DNA from: Sphingomonas sp. Leaf343
GTDB taxonomy: Bacteria; Pseudomonadota; Alphaproteobacteria; Sphingomonadales; Sphingomonadaceae
Assembly: GCF_001423765.1 (NCBI RefSeq)
Contig: NZ_LMPG01000011.1
Location: 62,001 to 126,000 of the forward strand
Length of the DNA: 64,000 bases
Direction of reading: 5' to 3'
The notes under the pieces are model-generated. The model searched no databases and was not told the DNA's origin. It saw only the letters and a program-made list of their open reading frames with translations. Both the position numbers and the translations under genes were made by a program. Of this stretch, positions 31,360 to 40,842 are shown one piece after another (within the stretch, counting starts at the first letter, position 1; the number at the start of each line of letters is the position of its first letter).

Positions 31360-32121
31360 TCAGCGGCGCATCCGTTTCCGCAGCGCGCCCGGCATCCAGC
31401 GTGCGGCGAAGGCCATGCGTCGCGCCGTCTTGCCGACGAACGTGTGCACCGCGTCGCCGTGCACCGCCGCCCAGGCCGCCTCCGCCACCGTCTCGACGGG
31501 GGTCAGTTCCATGCCGGCCGCCGTCACCGTCTCGCGGATCGTCCGGTTGCTGCCGCTGGTCACGCCGTCGAGCAGCGGCGTTTCGATGAAGCTCGGCACG
31601 ATGCTGCGCACGCGGATACCGTCCCTCGCCCATTCGCCGTCCAGTGCCTCGGTCAGCGCGCGCACGGCGAACTTGGTCGCGGAATAGGTGGCGAGCCCGG
31701 CCGATCCGTAGATCGCTGACGCTGACGCCGTATTCAGCAGGCACGAACCCGGCGTCCGCGCCAGATAGGCGTGGCCGATCTTCGCGCCGTTCAGCACGCC
31801 CGTCAGGTTGATCGCCACCACCCGGTCCAGCTCCTCGAAGCTGGTCGTTGCGATCGGGCCGCCGGTGCCGATGCCGGCATTGTTGTGCAGCACGTCGAGC
31901 CCGCCGCCCGCGGTGAACGCATCCAGCGTCGCGACCCACGCATCGCGATCGCGAACGTCCATGACATAGCTGGCGCTGCCCGCCGGCAGGGTCGCCGCCG
32001 CCGCCGCCAGCGCGGCTTCGTTCACGTCGGCGATGCCGACCCGCCAGCCCCGGTCCGCGAACAGGCGTGCCGTCGCCAGACCGATGCCGGACGCACCGCC
32101 GGTGATGAAGATCGCGGGCAT
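31360..32121 (-). CDS. Short-chain dehydrogenase/reductase
   Basis: 253 residues from ATG 32,121 (MPAIFITGGASGIG); upstream residues of the open frame are not SDR-like. The NAD(P)-binding motif TGGASGIGLATARLF, the NNAG motif (HNNAGIGTGG) and the catalytic Ser and Y-x3-K (NTASASAIYGSAGLATYSATK) are present. An aspartate after the second strand (GIADVN) favours NAD. The substrate is unknown. The last 20 residues (MAFAARWMPGALRKRMRR) form a basic amphipathic tail, as in membrane-associated SDRs. Confidence 0.87.
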   Translation of the reverse strand: MPAIFITGGASGIGLATARLFADRGWRVGIADVNEAALAAAAATLPAGSASYVMDVRDRDAWVATLDAFTAGGGLDVLHNNAGIGTGGPIATTSFEELDRVVAINLTGVLNGAKIGHAYLARTPGSCLLNTASASAIYGSAGLATYSATKFAVRALTEALDGEWARDGIRVRSIVPSFIETPLLDGVTSGSNRTIRETVTAAGMELTPVETVAEAAWAAVHGDAVHTFVGKTARRMAFAARWMPGALRKRMRR

Positions 32122-32195
32122 GGCCCCTCCTGAAACACGCCCGATCCAAGCCGGGCGTTTGACGCTGGCCCTATCCTCCCCCATCGTCCGTCGCG

Positions 32196-32942
32196 ATGCC
32201 AGCCCCCGCAGTGACTTTCGACGGCGTATCCAAGCGTTACGGGTCCACCGCAGCGGTCGACGCCGTGTCGCTGACGATCGGGCCGGGCAGCTTCGTGGCG
32301 CTGGTCGGGCGATCCGGGTCGGGCAAGTCGACCTTGCTCAAGACGATCAACCGGCTGGTCGAGCCGAGCGCCGGCCGCGTCCTGATCGACGGTAACGATG
32401 TCGCGATCGGTCCCGCACCGGCGCTGCGCCGGCGGATCGGCTATGTCTTCCAGCATATCGGCCTGTTCCCGCACATGAGCGTCGCGGAGAACATCGCGAT
32501 CGGCCCGCGCATCGCCGGTGAGGCGCCACCCGATGTCGCGCGGCTGCTCGATCTGGTCGAACTGCCGCGCGAGGTCGCGTCGCGCGATCCGGCGGCGCTG
32601 TCGGGCGGCCAGCGCCAGCGGGTGGGCATCGCCCGCGCGCTCGCGCCCGGCGCGAAGCTGTTGCTGATGGACGAGGCGTTCGGCGCGCTCGATCCGCTGA
32701 CCCGCGACGCCCTGGGCCGGCGGCTGCGCGACCTTCACGACGAGCTGGGCCTGACGACGATCCTCGTCACGCACGACATGGCGGAGGCGCTGCTGCTCGC
32801 GACGCGCGTGGTGGTGATGGACGCGGGTCGCGTCGTCGCCGATCAGGGACCGGCGGCGCTGCTGAAGGGGGCCGGGGGCGAGCAGGCGCAGGCGCTGGTC
32901 GCGGTGCCGCGCGAACAGGCGCAGCGGATCGCCGCCCTGTGA
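32196..32942 (+). CDS. Osmolyte ABC transporter ATP-binding protein (OpuCA/ProV-like)
   Basis: 248 residues. Walker A VGRSGSGKST, Q-loop YVFQHIGLFPHM, signature LSGGQRQRVGIARAL, Walker B LLLMDEAFGALDP, switch VTHDMAEAL. The Q-loop FQHIGLFPHMSV and EAFGALDP region are typical of quaternary-amine transporters. Its C-terminus lacks the CBS domains often present. It overlaps the next gene by four bases. Together they would import glycine betaine, choline or a similar osmoprotectant. Confidence 0.85.
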   Translation: MPAPAVTFDGVSKRYGSTAAVDAVSLTIGPGSFVALVGRSGSGKSTLLKTINRLVEPSAGRVLIDGNDVAIGPAPALRRRIGYVFQHIGLFPHMSVAENIAIGPRIAGEAPPDVARLLDLVELPREVASRDPAALSGGQRQRVGIARALAPGAKLLLMDEAFGALDPLTRDALGRRLRDLHDELGLTTILVTHDMAEALLLATRVVVMDAGRVVADQGPAALLKGAGGEQAQALVAVPREQAQRIAAL

Positions 32943-34459
32943 CTGCGTTCCTCGCCGCGCTCGGCCGGGTGCCGCCGCTGCTCGCCAGCCACGTCCTGCT
33001 CTCCGCCGCCGCGCTGGTGCTGGCGCTGGTCGTCGCCGCGCCTCTGGCGATCATCGCGAACCGCCGGCCGAACGTCGCGCGCGTCGCGCTGGGGTTCGCC
33101 AGCCTGATCCAGACGATCCCGTCGCTGGCGCTGCTGGCGCTGTTCTTTCCGCTGTTGCTCAGCCTGTCGGCGCTGGTGGGGGGCGGGATACCGGCGCTGG
33201 GCTTCCTGCCGTCGCTGCTGGCGCTGACGCTCTACGCGCTGCTGCCGCTGTTGCGGAACGGGGTCGCCGGGCTGGCCGGGATCGATCCGGCGGTGATCGA
33301 GGCGGCGGATGCGGTGGGGATGACGCCCGCACAGAAATTGCGGCTGGTGGAGGCTCCGCTCGCCGCGCCGGTGGCGATCGCGGGCGTGAGGACCGCGGCG
33401 GTGTGGACGATCGGCGCGGCGACGCTGTCGACCACGGTCGGCCAGCCGAGTCTCGGCGACCTGATCTTCGCCGGATTGCAGACGCAGAGCTGGGCGCTGG
33501 TGCTGGCGGGGTGCTTCGCCTCCGCCGCGCTGGCGCTGGGGGTGGATGCCGCGATCGGGCTGGTCGAACGCGGCATCGCACGGCGGCGGCGCGGGCTGTG
33601 GATCGGCGGGCTGGCGGTGCTGGCGATCGGTACGGCGGCGGCGACCGCGCCGCTCTGGCCGCGTGGCGAAGGCAAGGTCGTGACCGTCGGCGCGAAGAAC
33701 TTCGCCGAGCAATATATCCTCGCCCGATTGATCGGATCGCGGCTGGAAAACGCCGGCTACACCGTCCGCTATCGCGACGGGCTGGGGTCGGCGGTGATCT
33801 TCGGCGCGGTCGCGAGCGGGGATGTCGACGTCTATGTCGATTACGCCGGCACGATCTGGAGCAACGAGATGAAGCGGAGCGACGTGCCCGCCCGCGGACC
33901 GATGCTGGCGGCCATGACGCAGTGGACGAAGGGGCGCGACGTGACGCTGCTGGGTGCGCTGGGGTTCGAGAACGCCTATGCTTTCGCGATGAAGGCGCCG
34001 GGGGCGATCCGCACGCTGGACGATCTCGCCGCCGCATCGGCGCGGCTGCGGCTGGGCAGTGACCTCGAATTCCTCGAACGGCCGGAATGGGCGGCGGTGA
34101 AGCGCGCCTATCCGATGCGCTTCGCGTCGGCGACGCCGTACAGCCCGACCTTCATGTATCAGGCGCTGGCGAGCGGGCGGGTCGACGTGATTTCCGCCTT
34201 CTCGTCGGACGGGCGGATCGCGGCGGGCGGGCTGACGGTATTGACCGATCCGCGCCGCGCGATCCCCGGCTACGACGCGATCCTGCTGGTGTCACCCGCC
34301 CGCGCGAAGGACGAACGCTTCGCCGCCGCGCTGAAACCGCTGATCGGCCGGATCGACGTGGCGGCGATGCGCGCCGCGAACTATCAGGTCGATCGCGAGA
34401 CGGACAAGCGCACGCCGGAACAGGCGGCGGCGTGGCTGGCCGCGAAGGTCGGGCTATAG
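32939..34459 (+). CDS. Osmolyte ABC transporter permease fused to substrate-binding domain
   Basis: 506 residues. Residues 1-215 are an Opu-type permease with six hydrophobic helices and an EAA-like loop (EAADAVGMTPAQKLRLVEAPL). Residues 235-506 are the OpuAC/OsmX-type binding domain: VTVGAKNFAEQYILARLIG, then VDVYVDYAGTIW, which would face the periplasm. Permease-binding fusions are established in this family. With the ATPase upstream the two genes form a complete importer. Loss of a separate lipoprotein binding protein means ligand capture occurs at the membrane. Confidence 0.87.
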   Translation: MTAFLAALGRVPPLLASHVLLSAAALVLALVVAAPLAIIANRRPNVARVALGFASLIQTIPSLALLALFFPLLLSLSALVGGGIPALGFLPSLLALTLYALLPLLRNGVAGLAGIDPAVIEAADAVGMTPAQKLRLVEAPLAAPVAIAGVRTAAVWTIGAATLSTTVGQPSLGDLIFAGLQTQSWALVLAGCFASAALALGVDAAIGLVERGIARRRRGLWIGGLAVLAIGTAAATAPLWPRGEGKVVTVGAKNFAEQYILARLIGSRLENAGYTVRYRDGLGSAVIFGAVASGDVDVYVDYAGTIWSNEMKRSDVPARGPMLAAMTQWTKGRDVTLLGALGFENAYAFAMKAPGAIRTLDDLAAASARLRLGSDLEFLERPEWAAVKRAYPMRFASATPYSPTFMYQALASGRVDVISAFSSDGRIAAGGLTVLTDPRRAIPGYDAILLVSPARAKDERFAAALKPLIGRIDVAAMRAANYQVDRETDKRTPEQAAAWLAAKVGL

Positions 34460-34463
34460 CCCC

Positions 34464-37073
34464 TCAGAAGAACAGCTTCCGGATCGATACGCGTACCGAT
34501 CGGCCCAGCGGATCGAGATAATCCGGCTGGTAGCTGACCGGAGTCGCGCCGGTCGCATCGCTAACCCGCTGGCGGCTGTTGAACAGGTTGCTGATCCCCG
34601 CCGTCACCCGCACGCCGCGCAGCCACGGATGCGCCCTGACCCAGTCGATCCGCCCGCCGAAGTCCGCGAACAGCCGCAGGTCGACCGTCGCCAGTCCACC
34701 GAAGTTCAGGTCCTGCGCCGATGTCAAGCCGTTGACGGTCGTGCCCGTCCGGTAATTCACCGACAGGCGCGAGCCGAGCCCGTTGTTGGAATAGCCCGCC
34801 TGCCCCTCCAGCTGATGCCGGGACTGGCCGCCGCTGGAGCCGATCGCGTCGCCATTCAGCAGGTCGAGCGCCGGTCCACCCTCCGCCACCAGCACGCGGT
34901 CGGTGAAGCGCCAGGTGTGGTAGACCGCGAAGTTCAGCCGGCCACCGCCCTGACCACGTCCACCGAAACGCCCGCCCCCCGGCCCGCCGCCGAAGCCGCC
35001 CGGCCCGCCGGGTCCGCGCTGTCCCCCCGCTCCCGGTCCTCCCGCTCCCGGCCCTCCCGCGCCCTGACCACCCGGCGCACCGCCGCCGGGGGGCCGCAGC
35101 CCCTCGAACGGGTTGGGGCCCGTACCAGCACGAAATGCCTCCAGCTGCTTCTGGATCTTCGACTTGAGCGGCATCGAGAAATTGACGCCCCAGCGGAGCT
35201 GCGACTGCTCGGTCCGCGCGAAGTTCACCGGGCGCGTGTCGATGCCGGTCAGCTGACCGTCCGCATCGCGCACGAAGCGGTCGGGGAACGCCGCCTCGAT
35301 CGCCGCCGTCGCCGCCGGGAAGCTGGCGACCGGGTTGTCGACGCGCGTGTCGACGTAATTGGCGGTCAGCGACAGGTCGCGCGCGCTCCACGGCTTCAGC
35401 GTCAGACCGACCTTCTTCACGTGCCGCTCGAACCCGTCGAGCAGGGGATTGCCGCCGCTGATCGTCGTCACCGTCGCCGTCGTGCCCCGCACATAGTCGA
35501 ACACGCGCACGTTGGGCGTCGTGATCGTCGGGTTGCCGAGCTGTTGCGCGGACGGGGCCGATTCCTCGTCGGTGGCGGAGGCGATCAGGCGGATGCCGTC
35601 GATCGGCGACCAGTTCGCGCCGTATCCGGTCGTCACCAGCGTACCGAAATCCGACAGCCGGTCGACGCCGAGATTCAAGTTCGCCGACAGATTGCCCAGC
35701 GGCGACAGGATCTCCCGCGAGCGGCTGGCGATCGGCAGGTCGACGTTCATCTGCCCGTTGACGATATCGCGGGACACGTCGCCGGCCGAGTTGGTGGCGT
35801 TCCGGAACGAGCGTGACGAGAAGTCGCTGGTGCTGGCACCCACGCGGACGCTGGTCGTCACTTCGCCCGCCGGCAGGTCGAACAGGCTGCCCGTCAACAG
35901 CATGTCGCCACCGCCGACGGAACTGGTCGACCGTGCGCGGGTGCCGGGCAGGATGCCGAACTGGTCGGCGACCAGCGTGCCGTTCGGATCGCCGGTGAAG
36001 CCACTGGCGTCGACCCCGGTATCCGTCCGCGTATCGCTTTCGACGCGGTCGTAATTGCCCGTGAACGACCATTGCCACTGGCCGACGCCACCGTTCAGCG
36101 TGGTGCCGAGATGCCCGGTCAGCGTGCTGCCGCGCTGTTCCAGCGGCGAAAAGCCATCCTCCAGCCGGCGCACGACATCGCCGGGCAGCGTCACCACCGG
36201 CAGGCCGAACTGCCCCGTCGTATCCGCCAGTTCCAGCGTTCCGTTGAACGTCGCCGACGTGCCGAGCAGCGGCGTCGCATACACGGCGTTCGCCTCGAAA
36301 TTGCGCGTCTGCGGCAACAGCGTGCGATAGGCGCGCTGGTCGAAATTCGCGGTGCCCTCGTCGTTGCTGGCGGCGGAGATGTTGCGCTGCGACTCGAGCA
36401 GCGCGCTCGCCTCGCTATATTCCAGATGCAGGTTGGCGCGGCCGTCGCGCTGGATCGACAGCAGGTCCAGCTCGCCTTCCGGCGCGGTCCGCCCGCCATC
36501 GGTGGACAGGCGCGCATCCGCCTCGACGGTTGCGGCGCGGAAGCGGCGGCGCAGGACGATGTTCACGACGCGGCTGTCGGCGCGGTAACCGTATTTCAGC
36601 GCGACTTCCTCGGGCAGGATCTCGACGCGCTCGATCGCCTCGGTCGGGATGTCGCGGATCTCCTGAAAACCGGAAATGCGCTTGCCGTTCAGCAACGTGA
36701 TCGGCGCACCGCCGCGTCCGCTGGTCGTCTGCGGCGCGAGTTCCGTCAGCAGGTCGGAGATCGAGCTGACGCCGTAGGAGCGGACGTCGGCCGCGCCCAG
36801 CGTCTGGTCGGGCGGGATGTCGCCGACGACGGAGCCGCGCGGGCGGGACCCGGTAACGACGATATCCTCGCCCGCACCTTCATCCTCCGCCGCGCCGCCA
36901 GCCCCGCCGGCCGCCTCCCGATCGCGGTCGGTCTGGGCGCCGGGCTGTTGGGTGCCAGGCTGGGCGGCCGTCGCCGGGGTCTGCGCCTGCGGCGTGGTCA
37001 CCTGCGCCGCGACGGGCACGGCGGCGGTTTGCGGAACGGGCAGCGCGGCCGCCATCATCAGGATCATGGTCAT
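34464..37073 (-). CDS. TonB-dependent outer-membrane receptor with glycine-rich insertion
   Basis: 869 residues with a signal peptide. Residues 30-65 are Gln/Thr/Pro-rich with acidic stretches and EDIVVTGSRPRG, followed by the plug domain (SSISDLLTELAPQTTSGRGG, APITLLNGKRISGFQEIRDI). The barrel ends in IRKLFF with the terminal phenylalanine recognised by BAM. Near residues 655-700 a stretch made almost wholly of Gly, Pro and Arg (GGPGAGGPGAGGQRGPGG) interrupts the barrel, probably an external loop. The ligand is unknown. It is a single gene, convergent with the osmolyte transporter. Confidence 0.87.
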   Translation of the reverse strand: MTMILMMAAALPVPQTAAVPVAAQVTTPQAQTPATAAQPGTQQPGAQTDRDREAAGGAGGAAEDEGAGEDIVVTGSRPRGSVVGDIPPDQTLGAADVRSYGVSSISDLLTELAPQTTSGRGGAPITLLNGKRISGFQEIRDIPTEAIERVEILPEEVALKYGYRADSRVVNIVLRRRFRAATVEADARLSTDGGRTAPEGELDLLSIQRDGRANLHLEYSEASALLESQRNISAASNDEGTANFDQRAYRTLLPQTRNFEANAVYATPLLGTSATFNGTLELADTTGQFGLPVVTLPGDVVRRLEDGFSPLEQRGSTLTGHLGTTLNGGVGQWQWSFTGNYDRVESDTRTDTGVDASGFTGDPNGTLVADQFGILPGTRARSTSSVGGGDMLLTGSLFDLPAGEVTTSVRVGASTSDFSSRSFRNATNSAGDVSRDIVNGQMNVDLPIASRSREILSPLGNLSANLNLGVDRLSDFGTLVTTGYGANWSPIDGIRLIASATDEESAPSAQQLGNPTITTPNVRVFDYVRGTTATVTTISGGNPLLDGFERHVKKVGLTLKPWSARDLSLTANYVDTRVDNPVASFPAATAAIEAAFPDRFVRDADGQLTGIDTRPVNFARTEQSQLRWGVNFSMPLKSKIQKQLEAFRAGTGPNPFEGLRPPGGGAPGGQGAGGPGAGGPGAGGQRGPGGPGGFGGGPGGGRFGGRGQGGGRLNFAVYHTWRFTDRVLVAEGGPALDLLNGDAIGSSGGQSRHQLEGQAGYSNNGLGSRLSVNYRTGTTVNGLTSAQDLNFGGLATVDLRLFADFGGRIDWVRAHPWLRGVRVTAGISNLFNSRQRVSDATGATPVSYQPDYLDPLGRSVRVSIRKLFF

Positions 37074-37116
37074 CGCGATCAGCGCCTAGAGGCCAATTGT
37101 CGCACAAATGTGCCGG

Positions 37117-38262
37117 TCAGCGCGATGTTCGTCGCAACCATGCGATCGCGCCCGCCGCCGCCAGCAATCCCGCGCCCCAGCCGCGCCCCCGTTTCAGCGC
37201 CGCCAGCCCGCCGCTCGCCATCACCGTCGTCAGCATCCCTGCGCCGATCGGCGGCAGCGTTGCGGCGGTGGCCGGCGCGGGATCGCCCTTCGGCATCGTC
37301 GTCGCCAGCCCGACCGCCGGCTGATCCGCCACCGATGCGCCGCGATGCCCCATCGGCCGTGACGGGCCGTCGGTGGTGTCGCGATCGGTCTGCCGCTCCA
37401 GTTCCGAATTCAGTTCCGCGCCGAGCAGGAAGACATAGGCCGACAGCGACAGCCATGTCAGCATCACCACGATCGCGCCCAGCGAGCCGTAGGTCGCGTC
37501 GTAGCTGCCGAAATTGGCGACATAGAAACCGAACCCGGTCGTCATCGCCAGCCAGATCACCGTCGCGCCGACCGATCCGGGGGTCAGCCACGTCCACTTC
37601 GCATGCCGCCGGTCCGGTCCGTACCGGTACAGCGTCGCCGCGCCCGCCGCCGCCAGTCCGGCGAGCAGGACATAGGACGACAGTCGTATCCCCGCGCGTA
37701 TCCAGGTCGGCGCCCACGGCATCAGGTCGCCGAGCAGCGCGACCGCCGCGACGGTGCCCATCGCGCCCAGCACTAGCACGACGGCGCCCGCGGTGACGCC
37801 CAGCGCCAACAGCTTCTGCGTCACGAAGCCGCGATCCTCATGCTCCTCATACGCCACGTTCAGTGCGGTCACGATCGCGCCCGCGCCGCTCATCGCGCCG
37901 TACAGCGCCAGCGCCAGTGCGAGCAGCAGGCCGAAGCCCTTCTTGCCCTCCGACGTGGTCACCACCTGCAACAGCTGGTCGCCGATCAGTTTCGCGACAT
38001 CGCGCGGCATCACCGACGTCAGCGACGCGACATGCTGGCCGACGGTGTGCGGATCGGCGGCGATGCCATAGATCAGCACGGTCGCCCCCAGCAGCGGCAC
38101 GATCGACAGGAACGCGTAAAACGCCACCCCCGCCGCGATCAGGCCGATATTGTCCTCGCCGGCCTCGTTCCACGCGCGCAGCAGCACCGCCTTCCAGCCC
38201 CGCGCCGGGATCGCCCACGGGCTGGCCGCATGCGCGCCGATCATCCTGTCCTGCTGTGTCAT
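37117..38262 (-). CDS. YihY/BrkB family inner-membrane protein
   Basis: 381 residues from ATG 38,262; starts at 38,280 and 38,316 are possible. Six to seven hydrophobic helices are seen. Family landmarks are ISLIAAGVAFYAFLSIVPLL-like (written GLIAAGVAFYAFLSIVPLLG), LYGAMSGAGAIVTALNVAYEE and LTPGSVGATVIWLAMTTGFG. The family was once called RNase BN and has no proven transport substrate. The C-terminal 90 residues are polar with a final glycine-rich segment and a twin hydrophobic pair, an extension often seen in sphingomonads. It is divergent from the AI-2E transporter gene (74 bases). Confidence 0.85.
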   Translation of the reverse strand: MTQQDRMIGAHAASPWAIPARGWKAVLLRAWNEAGEDNIGLIAAGVAFYAFLSIVPLLGATVLIYGIAADPHTVGQHVASLTSVMPRDVAKLIGDQLLQVVTTSEGKKGFGLLLALALALYGAMSGAGAIVTALNVAYEEHEDRGFVTQKLLALGVTAGAVVLVLGAMGTVAAVALLGDLMPWAPTWIRAGIRLSSYVLLAGLAAAGAATLYRYGPDRRHAKWTWLTPGSVGATVIWLAMTTGFGFYVANFGSYDATYGSLGAIVVMLTWLSLSAYVFLLGAELNSELERQTDRDTTDGPSRPMGHRGASVADQPAVGLATTMPKGDPAPATAATLPPIGAGMLTTVMASGGLAALKRGRGWGAGLLAAAGAIAWLRRTSR

Positions 38263-38336
38263 CGATCCGTCCGTCACCATTCGGACACAAACGCCGCGGC
38301 CGCTCGTTGGCCGCATCTGACAGGGGGAAAAGCCGC

Positions 38337-40322
38337 GTGGCCATCGATCGCAAGCTCGTCGACAGCGGCCGCCGCCCGCTGCCGGCCCAGACCGTGGGCG
38401 CGGGTGGTGGCGTCACCACGGGCCATCCCGCGCAGGTGATCGCCGCCAACGTGCCGGGGATCAGCGGCCTGCTCGGCCTGGCGGTAGGCGTCGTCGTGAT
38501 CGCGGGCCTGTTCTTCGCGAAGGACGTGCTGATCCCGATCACACTGGCGATCCTGCTGTCGTTCGTGCTGTCGCCGATCGTCGGGTTCCTGCGCCGGCTG
38601 AGACTGCCGCGCGGGCTGGCGGTGATGATCGCGGTGCTGGCGGCGCTCGGTCTGGTCGGGGGGATCGGCACGCTGGTCGGGATGCAGGCGGCGTCGCTGG
38701 CCGACGACGCGCCCGGCTATGTCCGCCAGATCGAAAGCAAGCTGGACGGCGCGAAGCGCTTCGCCGCCGACCGCGTCGCCTTTTTCGCGCAGGACAAGGC
38801 GCGTCCCGCCCCGACCGTCTCCGGCCCGCCGCGCAGCAACACCGAACGCGTGCTCGCCGGCCGCGACCGCCAGCCGGTTCCGGTACGCGTGGCCGAGACC
38901 GAACCCGACGCGCTCTCGGTGGCGGGACAGGTGCTCGGCCCGGTCGTCGGGCCGTTCGAGACGTTCGTGATCGTGCTGGTCGTCGCGATCTTCATCCTGA
39001 TGCAGAAAGAGGATTTGCGCGACCGCCTGATCCGCGTGTTCGGATCGTCGGACCTGCACCGCACCACGCTGGCGATGGACGACGCCGGCGGGCGGCTGTC
39101 GCGCTATTTCCTGTCGCAGCTGGCGGTGAACGCCAGTTTTGGCACCGTCATCGGCGTCGGCCTGTGGGCGATCGGGCTGCCGGTGCCGGCGCTCTGGGGA
39201 ATCCTCGCGGGTATCCTGCGCTTCGTGCCCTATATCGGCGCGCTGCTGGGTGCGGCCCTGCCGCTGGTGCTGGCGGCGGGCGTCGATCCCGGCTGGGGCA
39301 TGGTGATCGGCGTCGCGATCCTGTTCGCGGTGGTGGAGCCGCTGGTCGGCTATGTCGTGGAGCCGCTGCTCTATGGCCACTCGACCGGCCTGTCGCCGCT
39401 GTCGGTGGTGGTCGCGGCGGTGTTCTGGACGTGGATCTGGGGGCCGGTCGGCCTCGTCCTGTCGATGCCGCTGACGCTGTGCCTCGTGGTGCTGGGGCGG
39501 CACGTGCCCAGTCTGGAGTTCGTCGACATCCTGCTTGGCGACCAGCCCGCGCTGACCCCGGTCGAGAGCTTCTACCAGCGGATGCTCGCCGCCGATCCGG
39601 AGGAAGCCTTGGAACAGGCGGAGGCGCTGCTGACCGAACGCTCGCTTACCGCCTATTATGACGAGGTCGCGCTGGGTGGCCTGAAGCTGGCGGCGGAGGA
39701 TACGCGGCGCGGCGCGATCGACCGCGAGGGCGCGGGGCGGATCGTCGCGTCGATGCTGACCGTGATCGGCGAACTCGACGAGCATGACGATACCGCCACG
39801 CCGTCTCCGTCCACGCCCGACAAGCGGCTCAACCCGATGCCCGCCAGCGGCGATAGCGTGATCGACGAAACCGCGCCGCGCGACCTGCCGCGCGCGCCGG
39901 ACGCATGGGCGGCGGCGGATACCGTGACCTGCGTCGCCGGGCGCGGCGTCTTGGACGATGCGGTGACGGCGATGCTGGAGCAATTGCTGGCGAAGCGCGG
40001 CTTCGGCGTCCGCCGGGTCACGCACGCTGCGGTCGGCCGCGATGCGCTGGAGCGGATCGACTATACGGCCACGCGGTTGATTTGCCTGTCGTATCTGGAG
40101 ATCGGCGGCACCCCCAGCCACTTGCGCTATCTCGTCCGCCGCTTGCACCGCGAGGCACCGCATGCGCGGATCATGGTCGGGTTGTGGCCGGAGGGCGAGG
40201 CGGCGCTGAGCGACGAGCAGATCCAGCGGACGCTGGGCGCGGACCTGTATGTCGGCAGCCTAAGCGCCGCGGTCGAGGACGCGCTGGCGCTGGCCGGGGA
40301 GCCGGTGGCCGCGGCCGGCTAG
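38337..40322 (+). CDS. AI-2E family transporter with extra C-terminal domain
   Basis: 661 residues from GTG 38,337 after CAGGGGG. Residues 40-420 carry the PF01594-type core: an N-terminal double helix (ISGLLGLAVGVVVIAGLFFA), a long soluble stretch (150-220), and helices with GILRFVPYIGALLGAALPL and PLVGYVVEPLLYG. Residues 440-661 are a soluble extension: helical (SFYQRMLAADPEEALEQAEAL), a linker, then an alpha/beta domain (RGVLDDAVTAMLEQLL...LICLSYLEIGG). The latter resembles a B12-binding-like Rossmann fold, as in other large family members. The transported molecule is unknown; several relatives export ions or signals. It overlaps the MaoC stop. Confidence 0.82.
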   Translation: MAIDRKLVDSGRRPLPAQTVGAGGGVTTGHPAQVIAANVPGISGLLGLAVGVVVIAGLFFAKDVLIPITLAILLSFVLSPIVGFLRRLRLPRGLAVMIAVLAALGLVGGIGTLVGMQAASLADDAPGYVRQIESKLDGAKRFAADRVAFFAQDKARPAPTVSGPPRSNTERVLAGRDRQPVPVRVAETEPDALSVAGQVLGPVVGPFETFVIVLVVAIFILMQKEDLRDRLIRVFGSSDLHRTTLAMDDAGGRLSRYFLSQLAVNASFGTVIGVGLWAIGLPVPALWGILAGILRFVPYIGALLGAALPLVLAAGVDPGWGMVIGVAILFAVVEPLVGYVVEPLLYGHSTGLSPLSVVVAAVFWTWIWGPVGLVLSMPLTLCLVVLGRHVPSLEFVDILLGDQPALTPVESFYQRMLAADPEEALEQAEALLTERSLTAYYDEVALGGLKLAAEDTRRGAIDREGAGRIVASMLTVIGELDEHDDTATPSPSTPDKRLNPMPASGDSVIDETAPRDLPRAPDAWAAADTVTCVAGRGVLDDAVTAMLEQLLAKRGFGVRRVTHAAVGRDALERIDYTATRLICLSYLEIGGTPSHLRYLVRRLHREAPHARIMVGLWPEGEAALSDEQIQRTLGADLYVGSLSAAVEDALALAGEPVAAAG

Positions 40323-40771
40323 GCCGGTCGCCCCAGCATCAGCGCCGCCCGCGTCGCCCTGCAAACGACCTCGTCGCGCTGGTTCAGGCCGGAGTGCACG
40401 AAGGTGACGATCCCCTGCCCCGGCCGCGACTTGGAGGCGCGGATTGCCGTCACCTCCGTCTCGGCGCGGATCGTGTCGCCGGCGAACACCGGCTTGGGGA
40501 ACAGCGTCTCCTGAAATCCCAGGTTGCCGACGGTCGTGCCCATCGTCGTGTCCTGCACCGTCAGCCCGACGACCAGCCCCAGCGTGAACAGCGAATTGAC
40601 GAGCGGCCGGCCGAACTCGGTCCGCGAACAGTAATCGTGATCGATGTGGATCGGCGCGGGATTATAGGTCAGCGAGCTGAACAGCATGTTGTCCATCTCC
40701 GTCACCGTGCGCCGGATCTCATGGACGAAACGCCGGCCCACCACGAAATCGTCGAACCACAGACCCGCCAT
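40319..40771 (-). CDS. MaoC-like (R)-specific enoyl-CoA hydratase domain protein
   Basis: 150 residues from ATG 40,771. The hot-dog fold motif is at FSSLTYNPAPIHIDHDYCSRTEFGRPL, with the catalytic D-x4-H written as N-x4-H around NPAPIHID. DTIRAETEV is the usual later strand. Replacement of the usual Asp by Asn in the D-x4-H motif is worth noting: several MaoC-family members with similar changes act on mesaconyl-CoA or are inactive. The substrate is unassigned. It is convergent with the AI-2E gene, overlapping by four bases. Confidence 0.8.
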   Translation of the reverse strand: MAGLWFDDFVVGRRFVHEIRRTVTEMDNMLFSSLTYNPAPIHIDHDYCSRTEFGRPLVNSLFTLGLVVGLTVQDTTMGTTVGNLGFQETLFPKPVFAGDTIRAETEVTAIRASKSRPGQGIVTFVHSGLNQRDEVVCRATRAALMLGRPA

Positions 40772-40842
40772 ATCATCCACTCCGCACTGGCGCTTGAGCC
40801 GCCGTTTCCGTCCCCCTATCCTGCCACGAAGAAGGGAGCCAG

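Noticed and set aside
34980..35090. Frameshift or sequencing error in the TonB receptor
   Set aside because: The glycine-rich stretch is in-frame and barrel strands resume on both sides, so it reads as an insert rather than an error.
38274..40163. A 629-residue minus-strand frame opposite the AI-2E transporter
   Set aside because: Same shadow composition (Arg/Gln/His/Asp-rich), no recognisable family, and fully covered by a convincing gene on the other strand.
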